Below are positions 32,870 through 42,227 of a stretch of DNA of 58,455 nucleotides, piece after piece. Below the pieces are notes generated by a model. The model was given only the letters and a program-made list of their open reading frames with translations, was not told where the DNA came from and ran no database searches. The DNA comes from an uncultured Spirochaetales bacterium (GTDB lineage: Bacteria; Spirochaetota; Spirochaetia; Sphaerochaetales; Sphaerochaetaceae): the NCBI GenBank assembly GCA_944390865.1, contig CALXRC010000012.1:1-58455 (forward strand). The letters are read 5' to 3'. Each line of letters begins with the position of its first letter. The stretch's first letter is position 1. The position numbers and the translations under genes are program-made.

Positions 32870-34078
32870 ATGTTGAGTGGAATTACTGAAGGACTCCAAT
32901 TGCTGCTTCAGAGCACAGGACTTTATGGATTTCTCCAGCCGGGCGGCTGGGGAAACTTCCTGATGATCCTGGTAGGTTTTGTCCTGCTCTATCTGGCAAT
33001 CAAGAAGGGATTTGAACCCCTCCTGCTTATTCCAATTGCTATGGGCTGTATCCTTTCAAACATCCCGTTCGCATATATCGCCGGTAATCCTGATCCTGCC
33101 AACGGACAGATCGGTTTCATCCAGATTCTTTACAACGCAGGCATTGAATCAGGACTCTTCCCTGTCCTGATCTTCATGGGTGTCGGCGCCATGACAGACT
33201 TCGGACCGCTTATTGCCAACCCGAAGACACTCTTCCTTGGAGCTGCAGCCCAGCTGGGCATCTTCACGGCACTGATCGGCGCACTGCTGCTTTCATTTAT
33301 CCCGGGAATCAACTTCGACCTGAATGTCGCAGCATCAATCGGAATCATCGGAGGTGCTGATGGTCCTACGGCCATTTATGTGACACGATACCTTGCGCCT
33401 GACTATCTGGGCTCCATCGCTGTCGCAGCCTATTCATACATGGCTCTGGTGCCGATCATCCAGCCGCCTATCATGAGACTGCTGACAACAGAGAAGGAAA
33501 GGAAGATCAGAATGCAGCAGCTCAGACCTGTCTCAAAGCTTGAGAAGATCATCTTCCCGCTTGAGGTCATCACAGTCTGTGCCATTCTGCTTCCGTCTGC
33601 CTGTTCCCTCATCGGCGCACTGATGATCGGAAATCTGGCACGCGAGGCCGGCTGCATCGACCGTCTCAGCGACACAATGCAGAATGCCCTCATGAACACT
33701 GTCACGATCTTCCTGGGACTGTCAGTAGGCTCAAAAATGGCTGCAGACAAGTTCCTCAACCTCGAGACACTTGGAATTCTTGTTCTCGGCATGATCGCAT
33801 TCGGAGTCGGAACTGCCGGCGGCGTCCTGCTTGGAAAGCTTATGAACAAGATGGATCCGAAGCATCCTGTCAATCCTCTCATCGGATCGGCCGGTGTATC
33901 TGCAGTTCCTATGGCCGCCCGTGTTTCAAGCAAGGTCGGACAGGAAGCAGATCCACAGAACTTCCTGCTCATGCACGCCATGGGACCGAACGTTTCCGGT
34001 GTTATCGGAAGTGCGGTTGCAGCCGGCGTCCTGATGAGCGTCGTTCCTGTATTCGTACAGATGTCAATGATGGCCTGA
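32870..34078 (+). CDS. oadB: Oxaloacetate decarboxylase beta subunit (sodium pump)
   Basis: Membrane subunit that decarboxylates carboxybiotin and exports sodium ions. The 402-residue protein has about nine to eleven membrane segments and the conserved [13 protein letters not shown] and [11 protein letters not shown] stretches, with aspartates that take part in sodium coupling, plus [17 protein letters not shown] near the C-terminus. It begins 12 bases after oadA with a GGAG site and completes the pump. It should give a sodium gradient from oxaloacetate, which PEP carboxykinase (also in this window) can supply or consume. Confidence 0.95.
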   Translation: MLSGITEGLQLLLQSTGLYGFLQPGGWGNFLMILVGFVLLYLAIKKGFEPLLLIPIAMGCILSNIPFAYIAGNPDPANGQIGFIQILYNAGIESGLFPVLIFMGVGAMTDFGPLIANPKTLFLGAAAQLGIFTALIGALLLSFIPGINFDLNVAASIGIIGGADGPTAIYVTRYLAPDYLGSIAVAAYSYMALVPIIQPPIMRLLTTEKERKIRMQQLRPVSKLEKIIFPLEVITVCAILLPSACSLIGALMIGNLAREAGCIDRLSDTMQNALMNTVTIFLGLSVGSKMAADKFLNLETLGILVLGMIAFGVGTAGGVLLGKLMNKMDPKHPVNPLIGSAGVSAVPMAARVSSKVGQEADPQNFLLMHAMGPNVSGVIGSAVAAGVLMSVVPVFVQMSMMA

Positions 34079-34099
34079 ATCTGATTTATCAGGAATCTG

Positions 34100-34136
34100 A
34101 CAGCAGCGGTGAAACATCCGCTGCTGTTGTTTTTTT
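34100..34136 (+). terminator. oad operon terminator
   Basis: ACAGCAGCGG/CCGCTGCTGT stem followed by TGTTTTTTTC, 22 bases after oadB. Confidence 0.9.
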
Positions 34137-34162
34137 CTCTCAGCTCATGTAATTTTCTTCAT

Positions 34163-35224
34163 GTGAGAGAATCAATTCTGAACTATGCCCAAAATGAGGA
34201 AAGAAGCTTCAGCTCTCTGCCTTTCAATGCGCTGGACGGCACGATACTGTCCTGGCTGAGCTATCTCCACTTCCCTTTTGAGAAACCTGTACTGCTCTCT
34301 GATCAGTCAATTGCCGGAAGCATGGATACTGTCTGCGCTGACCTGTTCGGGCCAGAGAAGACAAGAAAGCTTTATTCTGCCCTGTGTTCAGGCAGGCGCT
34401 TTTCAGGCACACAGCTCATACTTTACAGCGACATTATGGACGATGAGCTGCAGATGCAGTTCTCAGCCTCAGCCTTCCTGCTTCCAGACGGAGACCTTTT
34501 CGTATCATACAGAGGTACGGACAATTCACTCACAGGATGGAAAGAAGACTGCAATATGGCCTTTGAATGCCCTGTGCCGTCTCAAAGCGCAGCTGTAAGC
34601 TTTCTGAAGAAGGCGGCTGCAGCCGCAAGCGGCAGGATATATACAGGAGGACACTCAAAAGGAGGCAATCTTGCTGTCTATGCGGCAGCGCTTGCCGATG
34701 CAAAGACTAAGAAAAGACTTGTCAGCGCATACAGCATTGACGGTCCTGGATTTCCTGAAGAGTTCTATTCAACTCAGTCATATGCCTCAGTGAGGGAAAG
34801 AATAGTAAAGCTTGTTCCGCAGTCATCCTGCGTCGGCATGCTCATGAACGGAAACGAAAAAGTGAGAATAGTCAGAAGCGACAGCCTGCTGTTTCTGCAG
34901 CATTACCCGCTCAGCTGGCGCGTTGACGGTGATGATTTTGTCTATCTTGACGAACTGAGTGCGCAGGCAGTTTATTTCAGCAACGTCAGCAGGGACATCA
35001 TGAGCAGACTGACAAAACAGCAGCGCTTCATATTCATTGAGACGGTCTATGAGACGCTTTCCGCAATGGGTTTTCACAAAGCCTTTGATGTAGTGCTTCT
35101 GCTGCCTGTCGTACTGGCCGCAGTCAACAGAAAGATCAGGACCAGCAGCAAGGAAGACAGGCCGGTGCTTGAACACGCGGCTGATGTGATTTCAAGGGCT
35201 CTTAAAGAGAACCTCAGCCGTTGA
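34163..35224 (+). CDS. DUF2974 (Mbeg1-like) lipase-fold protein
   Basis: Alpha/beta-hydrolase-like protein of about 353 residues. The segment FNALDGTILSWLSYLHF at the N-terminus, SYRGTDNSLTGWKEDCNM (lipase-like oxyanion region) and YTGGHSKGGNLAVYAA (GHSKGG nucleophile elbow, serine in GxSxG) fit DUF2974. The open frame begins at 34109 inside the oad terminator, so I place the start at the GTG at 34163; no good ribosome-binding site is visible, and the exact start is uncertain. No signal peptide. Substrate unknown. Confidence 0.8.
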   Translation: MRESILNYAQNEERSFSSLPFNALDGTILSWLSYLHFPFEKPVLLSDQSIAGSMDTVCADLFGPEKTRKLYSALCSGRRFSGTQLILYSDIMDDELQMQFSASAFLLPDGDLFVSYRGTDNSLTGWKEDCNMAFECPVPSQSAAVSFLKKAAAAASGRIYTGGHSKGGNLAVYAAALADAKTKKRLVSAYSIDGPGFPEEFYSTQSYASVRERIVKLVPQSSCVGMLMNGNEKVRIVRSDSLLFLQHYPLSWRVDGDDFVYLDELSAQAVYFSNVSRDIMSRLTKQQRFIFIETVYETLSAMGFHKAFDVVLLLPVVLAAVNRKIRTSSKEDRPVLEHAADVISRALKENLSR

Positions 35225-35420
35225 TGATTCTCTGCGAGAGCTCCATGACTCTGTCTTCAACCTTGACCTTCTCTCTCTGAAGCACAGCTCTGTAGATCAG
35301 AGGAGTTACGCCTGTACCTGCAATTCCGGCAAGGCCGATCACAATGCCCTGAACAAAATAAGGGGTAAGCATGCTGAGACACATGCCGGCGGCAGAAAAT
35401 ACGCAAAGAATCTTTTTCAT
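35214..35420 (-). CDS. Small secreted or membrane protein
   Basis: Sixty-eight residues: a hydrophobic N-terminus (KKILCVFSAAGMCLSML), a second hydrophobic stretch (GIVIGLAGIAGTGVTPLIY) and a charged C-terminus. It may be an uncleaved two-helix membrane protein or carry a signal peptide. A strong AAGGAG site precedes the ATG at 35420, which is why I accept it. It converges with the DUF2974 gene and overlaps its end by 11 bases. Function unknown. Confidence 0.6.
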   Translation of the reverse strand: MKKILCVFSAAGMCLSMLTPYFVQGIVIGLAGIAGTGVTPLIYRAVLQREKVKVEDRVMELSQRIING

Positions 35421-35536
35421 ATTGTTTTCTCCTTGAATGCGAGATTAGCCATCGTATGTTTTGCTTTTGCAAGCATTTTGTTTCAGCTTTGTTTCTGCAG
35501 TTGTATTTTTCCCTTTCAAAAGACTATATTTTCTTC

Positions 35537-36469
35537 ATGGCCTTCATTCTGGCAGCTGCAGTCATTATATTCATCTGGTGGAACGCAGCTCTTCCTTTCT
35601 ACCATGACAAAAACACAGAGAAGCTTGTCAGTGACGAGTCTAAGTGCTTCTCGCCGCGCTGCAGATCCATCATTTACGACAAAGGCAGAGATTATGCCGT
35701 GCTGATGATTCACGGCTACCCTACCTGCCCGAACATGTACACTTACAGCGCAAAACGCCTTGATGAGGCAGGCTTTGATGTCTTTGCACCGCTCATTCCG
35801 ACCTTCGGAGCAGATGTAAGCCAGTTCAGCAAGACAAACTACACCCAGTGGTTCAGTTTTACCGACTCGTATTACCTTGACCTCAGGAAACGCTACAGGC
35901 ACATTGCCGTGCTCGGAGTCTCAATGGGAGGTGCGATGACACTTGACCTTGCAGAAAAATACTCCGCAACTCCCTTTGCCATGGACAGGATCGCTGTCAT
36001 AAGTGCGCCTGTCGCTTACAACTGCCTCCACCGCGGCGTGATCACAAATCCTCTTGGCTACTTTGCAAGGACGCTGAACATCTTCATCAAGTCTATCGGA
36101 CTGGGCGTGGTTGACGGAAGAAGCGGCGCAGATGACGGCAATGAGGAATGGACAGGCTACAAAGGCATTGTCATGCTTCACGGCATAAGTCTCACAAAGG
36201 CTTTCAACAGGATAAGAAAGAATCTGAATAGGATAAGGGTTCCTATGTTCGTCATGCATGACAGGAACGACAGGACCGTGAGTTTCAAAAACCTTGCAAT
36301 CATAGAAAAGTTCTGCAAGGATAATATTGTCGTGAAAAGAGAAGTTGAGATGGACAGCGCTTTCAGGCACTCCCATCATTCGCTTTTGATGTATCACAGC
36401 GTGCAGAAGGAGTACACTGATGACATCATTTCTTTTCTGAAGGGAGGCAAAAGTGGAAAAGAGGAGTGA
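35537..36469 (+). CDS. Alpha/beta hydrolase (carboxylesterase-like)
   Basis: About 310 residues with one N-terminal membrane helix ([14 protein letters not shown]) and a hydrolase domain. The oxyanion segment is [11 protein letters not shown], the nucleophile elbow [10 protein letters not shown] (serine), the aspartate is in [10 protein letters not shown] and the histidine in RHSHHSL. This resembles esterase/lipase YvaK-type enzymes. The frame extends to an ATG at 35456 but that adds residues with no ribosome-binding site; I prefer 35537, with weak support. The end overlaps the dCMP deaminase start by 17 bases. Confidence 0.82.
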   Translation: MAFILAAAVIIFIWWNAALPFYHDKNTEKLVSDESKCFSPRCRSIIYDKGRDYAVLMIHGYPTCPNMYTYSAKRLDEAGFDVFAPLIPTFGADVSQFSKTNYTQWFSFTDSYYLDLRKRYRHIAVLGVSMGGAMTLDLAEKYSATPFAMDRIAVISAPVAYNCLHRGVITNPLGYFARTLNIFIKSIGLGVVDGRSGADDGNEEWTGYKGIVMLHGISLTKAFNRIRKNLNRIRVPMFVMHDRNDRTVSFKNLAIIEKFCKDNIVVKREVEMDSAFRHSHHSLLMYHSVQKEYTDDIISFLKGGKSGKEE

Positions 36470-36938
36470 TTATATCAGCTGGGATGAGTATTTCATGGGA
36501 ATCGCAATGCTGTCCTCAATGCGGAGCAAGGATCCGAACACGCAGGTAGGCGCCTGCATCGTGAATCAAGACAGAAAAATCGTCGGAGTCGGCTATAACG
36601 GCTTTCCCACAGGCTGCTCGGATGATGAGCTGCCCTGGGCAAGAGAAGGAAACTGGTATGACACGAAATATCCTTATGTCTGCCACGCCGAGCTCAATGC
36701 AATCCTCAACTCTATCGGAGGCTCACTGAGGGACTGCACCCTCTATGTCGCCCTCTTTCCCTGCAATGAATGCGCAAAGGCCATAATACAGTCGGGAATA
36801 AAGAAAGTCATTTATCTGTCAGACAAATATGCTGATACTGACGGAACAAAGGCAAGCAGGAGAATGCTTACTCAGGCCGGAGTGGAACTGGTCCAGCTCA
36901 GGCCTGAGAAAGAAGAATTAGTAATCAAGTTCAAGTAA
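36453..36938 (+). CDS. dCMP deaminase family protein
   Basis: Zinc deaminase of 161 residues. HAELNAIL holds the zinc histidine and catalytic glutamate, and PCNECAKAI the two zinc cysteines. The [13 protein letters not shown] start and [13 protein letters not shown] loop are typical of dCMP deaminase/ComEB proteins, which make dUMP for thymidylate synthesis. It starts with GTG after AGGGAGG, overlapping the hydrolase gene, and converges with the metal transporter operon (ends overlap by about 20 bases). Confidence 0.92.
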   Translation: MEKRSDYISWDEYFMGIAMLSSMRSKDPNTQVGACIVNQDRKIVGVGYNGFPTGCSDDELPWAREGNWYDTKYPYVCHAELNAILNSIGGSLRDCTLYVALFPCNECAKAIIQSGIKKVIYLSDKYADTDGTKASRRMLTQAGVELVQLRPEKEELVIKFK

Positions 36939-37658
36939 CGCGCTGATATTGTCGCTGACCATGGCTTCCAGGGCTCCCCTTCCTGTTTCAGCCGGGAAGT
37001 TTCTCCACATGATGACTGGAGTGCCGAAATCCTCAAGCGGAGCCGATGAGGGACTGTGGTAGTTGTCAATGACAAGATCGTAAGAGCCATTGGCAACGGC
37101 TTCAATCTGGCTGGCGGAAAGCTCTCCCTGGAAAGTGTCAGCGATATTGAGGCCGAGATCCTGAGCAAGAGGCGTGAGCATGTTCTGGCAGTAGACTCTG
37201 AGTTCATTCAGGCCGCGCTCCTCTACCTGGGCCCTTGCATTCTCAACCAGCTGCACATAGCTGTCATAGCGGACCTGCGTGCCTGTGTACGATGCGATCA
37301 GATCAGCCTGCGCAGTTACGTTCTCAATACTGTTTCCTGTGCTGATGTGTATGTCAGTGCGATTTTCTGACGGGATTCCTTCCTGGATCGCCGACATCAT
37401 CCTCTCATAGCCTGCGGATACAAAGTAGTCCGCATTCTGAATCACTGCGATATCCCCGGGTGTAAGCTCATACTCAGGCGGATGGCGCAGTGAGGCAGGC
37501 GCAATCACTGTAATGTCATCAACGCCTGCAAGATCAGCATAGCTGGCTGTCCAGGCAGTTGAAGCGACAAACGAAGAAGTGTCCTCATTCGCAGCCTGAG
37601 CAAAGACAGAGGCTGATGTCAGGAGCACAAGTGCAAGAATGAACAAAGTTCTTCTCAT
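36918..37658 (-). CDS. ZnuA-like metal-binding protein, atypical ligands
   Basis: Periplasmic solute-binding protein of 246 residues. A signal peptide (residues 1-20, ending VFA-QA) is followed by a cluster A-I-type fold: [27 protein letters not shown] (about residues 57-83) is the usual first lobe with H59. H201 lies in [10 protein letters not shown]. The histidine-rich loop and the third conserved histidine of classical ZnuA are not evident, so the metal or its coordination may differ (zinc or manganese). It is the last gene of a three-gene transporter operon, its start overlapping the permease stop (ATGA). Confidence 0.8.
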   Translation of the reverse strand: MRRTLFILALVLLTSASVFAQAANEDTSSFVASTAWTASYADLAGVDDITVIAPASLRHPPEYELTPGDIAVIQNADYFVSAGYERMMSAIQEGIPSENRTDIHISTGNSIENVTAQADLIASYTGTQVRYDSYVQLVENARAQVEERGLNELRVYCQNMLTPLAQDLGLNIADTFQGELSASQIEAVANGSYDLVIDNYHSPSSAPLEDFGTPVIMWRNFPAETGRGALEAMVSDNISALLELDY

Positions 37659-38461
37659 ATATTTTTCCTTTTCCCTTTTGAGGGAGTAAATACGTAAATG
37701 ACGGCACTTGCCAGAGCAATCATGCTGCTGGGCGGCAGGTCAAGCAGCAGCGAAAGCAGAAAGCCTGCTGCTGCTGCAGCAAGGCCGGCAAGAGAAGCCG
37801 ATAAAAACAGCTGCTTCATGCTTCCGGCCCTCTTCATTGCTATCACGGCAGGCAGGATGAGCAGCGCATCAATCAGAAGCGCCCCTACGTAGCGCATGGA
37901 CAGTGCAACGGCAAATGCAATGAGGCTTACCATGATCAGCTCATGCCTTCTTACGTTCATGCCGCTGGTTCTGGCGACCTCTCTATCAAAGAAGATCAGG
38001 CTGATCTGCCTGAAGTTAAGAAACGAGTAAGCGATGATTGCCAGTGCAATCAGGATAAAGAGAGCAAGCTCGCCTGCACGCACTGTGAAAGGAGAGCCCC
38101 AGAGAAGCTCAAGCGTGTCTTTGCTCGGGACATCCGCGACCTGCGTGATTATGCCTGCAAGCGCAACAGACATGACCATCAGGAAAGCCGCAGGAAGCCC
38201 GAGATTGAAATCCATGCCCCTTGCCATGCTCATCATGATCACGACTGTCAGCAGACACATCACGACGTAGACAGGCAGAGACGGCAGATTGAATGCAAGG
38301 CTGAGCGCACCTCCTAAAAGGAGTCCGTGCATGAGAGTGTATCTCAGCTGCATGAGGTTCATCCTTACTACCATGACGCCTGCCAGCGGGAATGACAGGC
38401 CGGCGAAAATGACTGTTACAAAAGCCCTTAAGATCGGAGGAAGCAGAAGCAGACTAAGCAA
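37655..38461 (-). CDS. Metal ABC transporter permease (ZnuB family)
   Basis: Membrane protein of 268 residues with about seven to eight hydrophobic segments. The family region includes FPLAGVMVVRMNLMQLRYTLMHGLLLGGAL near the N-terminus, GMNVRRHELIMVSLIAFAVALSMRYVGALLI and LLILPAVIAMKRAGS, typical of ABC-3 zinc/manganese permeases. It overlaps the ATPase gene by 8 bases and the binding-protein gene by 4. Two copies should form the channel. Confidence 0.9.
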   Translation of the reverse strand: MLSLLLLPPILRAFVTVIFAGLSFPLAGVMVVRMNLMQLRYTLMHGLLLGGALSLAFNLPSLPVYVVMCLLTVVIMMSMARGMDFNLGLPAAFLMVMSVALAGIITQVADVPSKDTLELLWGSPFTVRAGELALFILIALAIIAYSFLNFRQISLIFFDREVARTSGMNVRRHELIMVSLIAFAVALSMRYVGALLIDALLILPAVIAMKRAGSMKQLFLSASLAGLAAAAAGFLLSLLLDLPPSSMIALASAVIYVFTPSKGKRKNI

Positions 38462-39464
38462 TCCGGCCTCCTTCCATTCTCCTGACCGGCCACGGAAGGG
38501 CCTGAGTCAGAAGCCTGTCATGATTGACTATTATCATAGTCGGCATCTCTGTTACGGACAGCGAGGCCATGATCGATGCGAATGCGATGCGGGAAGCCTT
38601 GTCCAGGCTTGCCACAGGCTCATCAAACAGCAGCAGACGGGCCTTGCTCGCAAGGCAGCGTGCAAGATTGACCTTGGCCATCTCGCCTCCGGACAGAGAG
38701 AAAAAGGCCCTGTCCACAAGATGATATACTCCGCAGCGCCTGAGCGCCAGCTCAATCTCCCCCTGTCTGTCTTCTGTGTCCTTTGGAAGCGTCAGGGCAA
38801 CGACCTCGCGCACAGAAAACGGAAAGTCCTGTGCTCTGGTGAACTGTCTGATGTATCCCATTGAGGGGCGCTGAAGGCTTCCATCATATTCAATAGTGCC
38901 GCTGTCAGGCTTCTCGAGTCCGGCGATCAGCCTCAGCAGCGTTGTCTTCCCGCAGCCGTTGTCCCCTTCCAGAATGACTGCATCACCCTTCTCCAGATAC
39001 AGATTGAGTGAGTCGGTTATCTTCTTCTCTCCGCTGTAGGAAAATGAAAGATTGTCGATCCTGAGAGAAAGTCCGCTTGTCAGATCAGCTTTCTTCCTCA
39101 GCAGTCTGTAGGCCTCATCCTGATCCATATCAGGAGTGATCATTGTCTCCGTGATGCATTTTATGCGGTCCACAAGAGTTTTATAATGAACTTCCACGCC
39201 GAATTTCTCATAGCGCTTCAGGGCAAGCGTGCTGATCATGTCGATATTGACAGCAGCAGCTCCGAGCCTGATAGTGAGAACAGAAGCAGCAAGGCCTGAA
39301 ATGCTGTCATGCAATGTCAGCCGTCCGCTGAACGGACCATTTTTCCTGATAAAGTCTTCCGCTTCAAAAAGGGGATGCAGCCATTTGCCGCTGCTGGAGA
39401 AAATCAGTCTGTCATCGCAGTAAAGTTCCAGCGATGAACCAGCATGGAGAGGGTCAAGATACAT
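38454..39464 (-). CDS. DUF1893-ABC ATPase fusion of the metal transporter
   Basis: 336 residues in two parts. Residues 1 to about 108 match DUF1893 (SSGKWLHPLFEAEDF, then DSISGLAASVLTIRLGAAAV and RYEKFGVEVHYKTLVDRI). Residues 127-336 are an ABC ATPase: Walker A GDNGCGKTT (167-175), signature LSGGE (257-261), Walker B LLLFDEP (277-283) and H315. The ATPase powers the adjoining ZnuB-like permease. DUF1893 is usually a separate small protein of unknown function; here it may sense metal or another ligand. The DUF1893 CPME-type cysteine motif expected after the helix is not seen (ITETMITPDM instead). Confidence 0.82.
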   Translation of the reverse strand: MYLDPLHAGSSLELYCDDRLIFSSSGKWLHPLFEAEDFIRKNGPFSGRLTLHDSISGLAASVLTIRLGAAAVNIDMISTLALKRYEKFGVEVHYKTLVDRIKCITETMITPDMDQDEAYRLLRKKADLTSGLSLRIDNLSFSYSGEKKITDSLNLYLEKGDAVILEGDNGCGKTTLLRLIAGLEKPDSGTIEYDGSLQRPSMGYIRQFTRAQDFPFSVREVVALTLPKDTEDRQGEIELALRRCGVYHLVDRAFFSLSGGEMAKVNLARCLASKARLLLFDEPVASLDKASRIAFASIMASLSVTEMPTMIIVNHDRLLTQALPWPVRRMEGGRIA

Positions 39465-39677
39465 ATGGCAAAATCCTAATTCATCCGCACATATGCTGTC
39501 AAATAGAATTAATCTATGTTAGAACATGCGTTCCGGATATGGAAAACAGCAGCCAAAACAGTCCTAGGATTTTCCATCAACCTGAAGTACAATGGAAGAT
39601 GGCTGGTATCACAGACCGCTGTTGCTAAGCAGCAGAAGCTAAGCGGCCAGACCAAAAAAACACAAGAGGATGTCTGC

Positions 39678-42227
39678 GTGTACCAGGTGAATGTGAACGG
39701 CAGGGACTGCACTTCCTGCTCTGATAAAAAACTCTTAGAGTTTCTGAGAGATGACCTTCATCTCACAGGAACGAAGAACGGCTGTGCTGAAGGCGCCTGC
39801 GGTGCCTGCACTGTCATTGTCAACGGCAAAAAGACAAAAGCCTGCGTTCCGCTGCTTTCAAAGATCAACGGTGCAAAAGTGATAACAATTGAGGGCCTGA
39901 GTGAGAGGGAGAAAGCCGTCTATTCCTATGCCTTTGCAAAAGCAGGTGCGGTTCAGTGCGGCTTCTGCATTCCAGGCATGATAATTAGTGCCAAAGCGCT
40001 GATAGATGAAAACGACAATCCAACTGCTGATGAAGTGAAAAAGGCAATAAGGGGAAACATCTGCCGCTGCACAGGTTATGTGAAGATTGAAAAGGCGATC
40101 CTGCTTGCGGCAAAGCTTATAAGGGAGAATGCTGAAATTCCTGAAGAAGAAGATGATGATGCCCATATATCCGGCAGGATCATGCGCATTGATGCAAAGG
40201 AAAAGGCGCTTGGAACAGGCATATACACTGATGACATCCATCTGGAAGGCATGCTGTACGGAAAGTGTCTGCGCAGCCCATACCCAAGGGCACGTGTGCT
40301 CTCAATTGATGCAAGCCAGGCAGAAAGACACCCTTCATGCGTAAAAGTGCTTACAGCAGAGGATGTCCCTGTCAATATCCACGGGCATATCGTGAAGGAC
40401 TGGCCTGTCTTCATTGAGAAAGGATCCGTCACGGCATACACAGGCGATGCCATATGCATGGCAGTAAGCACAGATGAGTCGTCCCTTGAGGAAATCCTTT
40501 CTCTCGTAAAAGTGGAGTACGAGGAGCTGGAAGGCGTGTTCAGCGCGCAGGAAGCCCTAGAGGAAAAGATAAGCGTGCATGAAGGGAGACAGAATCTTTT
40601 CAGCCACGAGAAGATTGTCAGGGGAGATGCGGAAAGAAAGCTTGAAAGCTGCGCTCACAGAGTCAGCCTTCACTTCTCTACCGGACACACGGAACATGCC
40701 TTCATGGAGCCAGAATGCGCAGTTGCTGAATATGATCCGGCCTGCGATGGTGTCATAGTCCATACCTCAGGGCAGAGCATTTATGATGAACAGAGGGAAA
40801 TCTGCCATATGCTTGATCTTCCTCCGGAGCGTGTCCGCTGCATCAGCGCTCTTGTCGGAGGCGGATTCGGCGGCAAGGAAGACATGTCCGTGCAGCATCA
40901 CGCAGCGCTTGCAGCCTGGCTGCTGAAGAGGCCTGTGAAAGTCAGGCTGACACGGCAGGAAAGCCTGCTGGTTCACCCCAAGCGTCATCCAATGGAGCTT
41001 GATATCGCACTGGGCTGTGATGAGAAAGGCCGTCTTAGGGCATTGAAATGCAGGATTCTTGCCGACTCAGGTGCCTACGCCTCACTGGGAGGACCTGTTC
41101 TGCAGAGAGCCTGCACGCATGCAGCCGGACCATATAATTATCAGAACATCTCGATTGAGGGATTCGGTCTTTATACCAACAACGTTCCTTCAGGCGCGTT
41201 CAGAGGTTTTGGAGTCACACAGTCCTGCTATGCGATTGAAGAGGCAATTGATGTGCTTGCCGCACAGCTTCCCATGGATCCCTTTGAGTTCAGGCTTCTC
41301 AACGCGCTCTCTCCCGGCGACATTATGCCGAACGGACAGATCGCAGGCCCGGATACAGGCATAAGAGAGTGCCTTGAAGCTGTAAGGACAGCCTATTACC
41401 GCAGCGGCAGGACAGGAATAGCCTGTGCACTCAAAAACAGCGGAATCGGTGTGGGAAATGTTGATGAGGGACGGTGCATACTCTCTGTTGAGAATGGACG
41501 CGTGCACATAAGGACGTCAGCCGCCTGTATGGGACAGGGACTTGCAACTGTAGTGATGCAGATCACGGCAGAAGCGACAAAGCTTCCGCCTCAGTCTTTC
41601 ATCGTTGAGCCGCCGGACACATCACGCACTCCTGACAGCGGAACCTCAACAGCCTCACGCCAGACAGCATTTACAGGAGAAGCCGCAAGAAGAGCCGCCA
41701 TGCAGCTTGCCGGAGATTTAAAGACACACAGCCTCAGGGATCTGGAAGGCAGAGAATACTCTGCAGTCTTCGGCTTTGATACAGATCCAATCGACAGTGA
41801 CAAGCCGAATCCTGTATCACACCTCGCCTACAGCTATTCAGCTCAGGTTGCGGAACTTGATGAGAACGGAAAACTTGTCAGGATAACTGCTGCCTGTGAT
41901 GCAGGAACTGTGATCAACCAGACAAGCATCGAAGGCCAGATTGAAGGCGGAGTCGTCATGGGCATCGGTTATGCTCTCAGTGAGAAATTCATAACAGAGA
42001 AAGGCATAGTAAAGTCCAGATACGGAACGCTCGGACTGCTCCGTTCTACGGATGTGCCGGAGATTGAGACGATTCTCGTGCATGGACCGGGCACATCGCC
42101 ATATGCCTATGGGGCAAAAGGAGTCGGAGAGCTTTGCACAATCCCGACAGCTCCGGCCATCGGGAATGCACTGTTCAGAAGGGACGGAAAGCTTAGAAAC
42201 AGGCTTCCCATGCAGATTCAGCCCTGA
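39678..42227 (+). CDS. xdh: Xanthine dehydrogenase, selenium-dependent type
   Basis: Single-chain molybdenum hydroxylase of about 849 residues. The N-terminal domain has the plant-type 2Fe-2S motif CAEGACGACTVIVNG and the second 2Fe-2S pair CGFCIPGM and CRCTGY (first 160 residues). The rest is the molybdopterin domain, with GGGFGGKED, GAFRGFGVTQ and CMGQG; no FAD domain is present. Length and architecture match the selenium-dependent xanthine dehydrogenase family, whose active site carries labile selenium and not encoded selenocysteine. I use the GTG at 39678 (YQVNVNGRDC) after AGAGGA; the longer frame is unsupported. Stand-alone gene; no cofactor genes are nearby. Confidence 0.85.
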   Translation: MYQVNVNGRDCTSCSDKKLLEFLRDDLHLTGTKNGCAEGACGACTVIVNGKKTKACVPLLSKINGAKVITIEGLSEREKAVYSYAFAKAGAVQCGFCIPGMIISAKALIDENDNPTADEVKKAIRGNICRCTGYVKIEKAILLAAKLIRENAEIPEEEDDDAHISGRIMRIDAKEKALGTGIYTDDIHLEGMLYGKCLRSPYPRARVLSIDASQAERHPSCVKVLTAEDVPVNIHGHIVKDWPVFIEKGSVTAYTGDAICMAVSTDESSLEEILSLVKVEYEELEGVFSAQEALEEKISVHEGRQNLFSHEKIVRGDAERKLESCAHRVSLHFSTGHTEHAFMEPECAVAEYDPACDGVIVHTSGQSIYDEQREICHMLDLPPERVRCISALVGGGFGGKEDMSVQHHAALAAWLLKRPVKVRLTRQESLLVHPKRHPMELDIALGCDEKGRLRALKCRILADSGAYASLGGPVLQRACTHAAGPYNYQNISIEGFGLYTNNVPSGAFRGFGVTQSCYAIEEAIDVLAAQLPMDPFEFRLLNALSPGDIMPNGQIAGPDTGIRECLEAVRTAYYRSGRTGIACALKNSGIGVGNVDEGRCILSVENGRVHIRTSAACMGQGLATVVMQITAEATKLPPQSFIVEPPDTSRTPDSGTSTASRQTAFTGEAARRAAMQLAGDLKTHSLRDLEGREYSAVFGFDTDPIDSDKPNPVSHLAYSYSAQVAELDENGKLVRITAACDAGTVINQTSIEGQIEGGVVMGIGYALSEKFITEKGIVKSRYGTLGLLRSTDVPEIETILVHGPGTSPYAYGAKGVGELCTIPTAPAIGNALFRRDGKLRNRLPMQIQP

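Noticed and set aside
34109..34162. GTG start of the DUF2974 gene at 34109
   Set aside because: It lies inside the oad terminator hairpin, so the mRNA and start would conflict.
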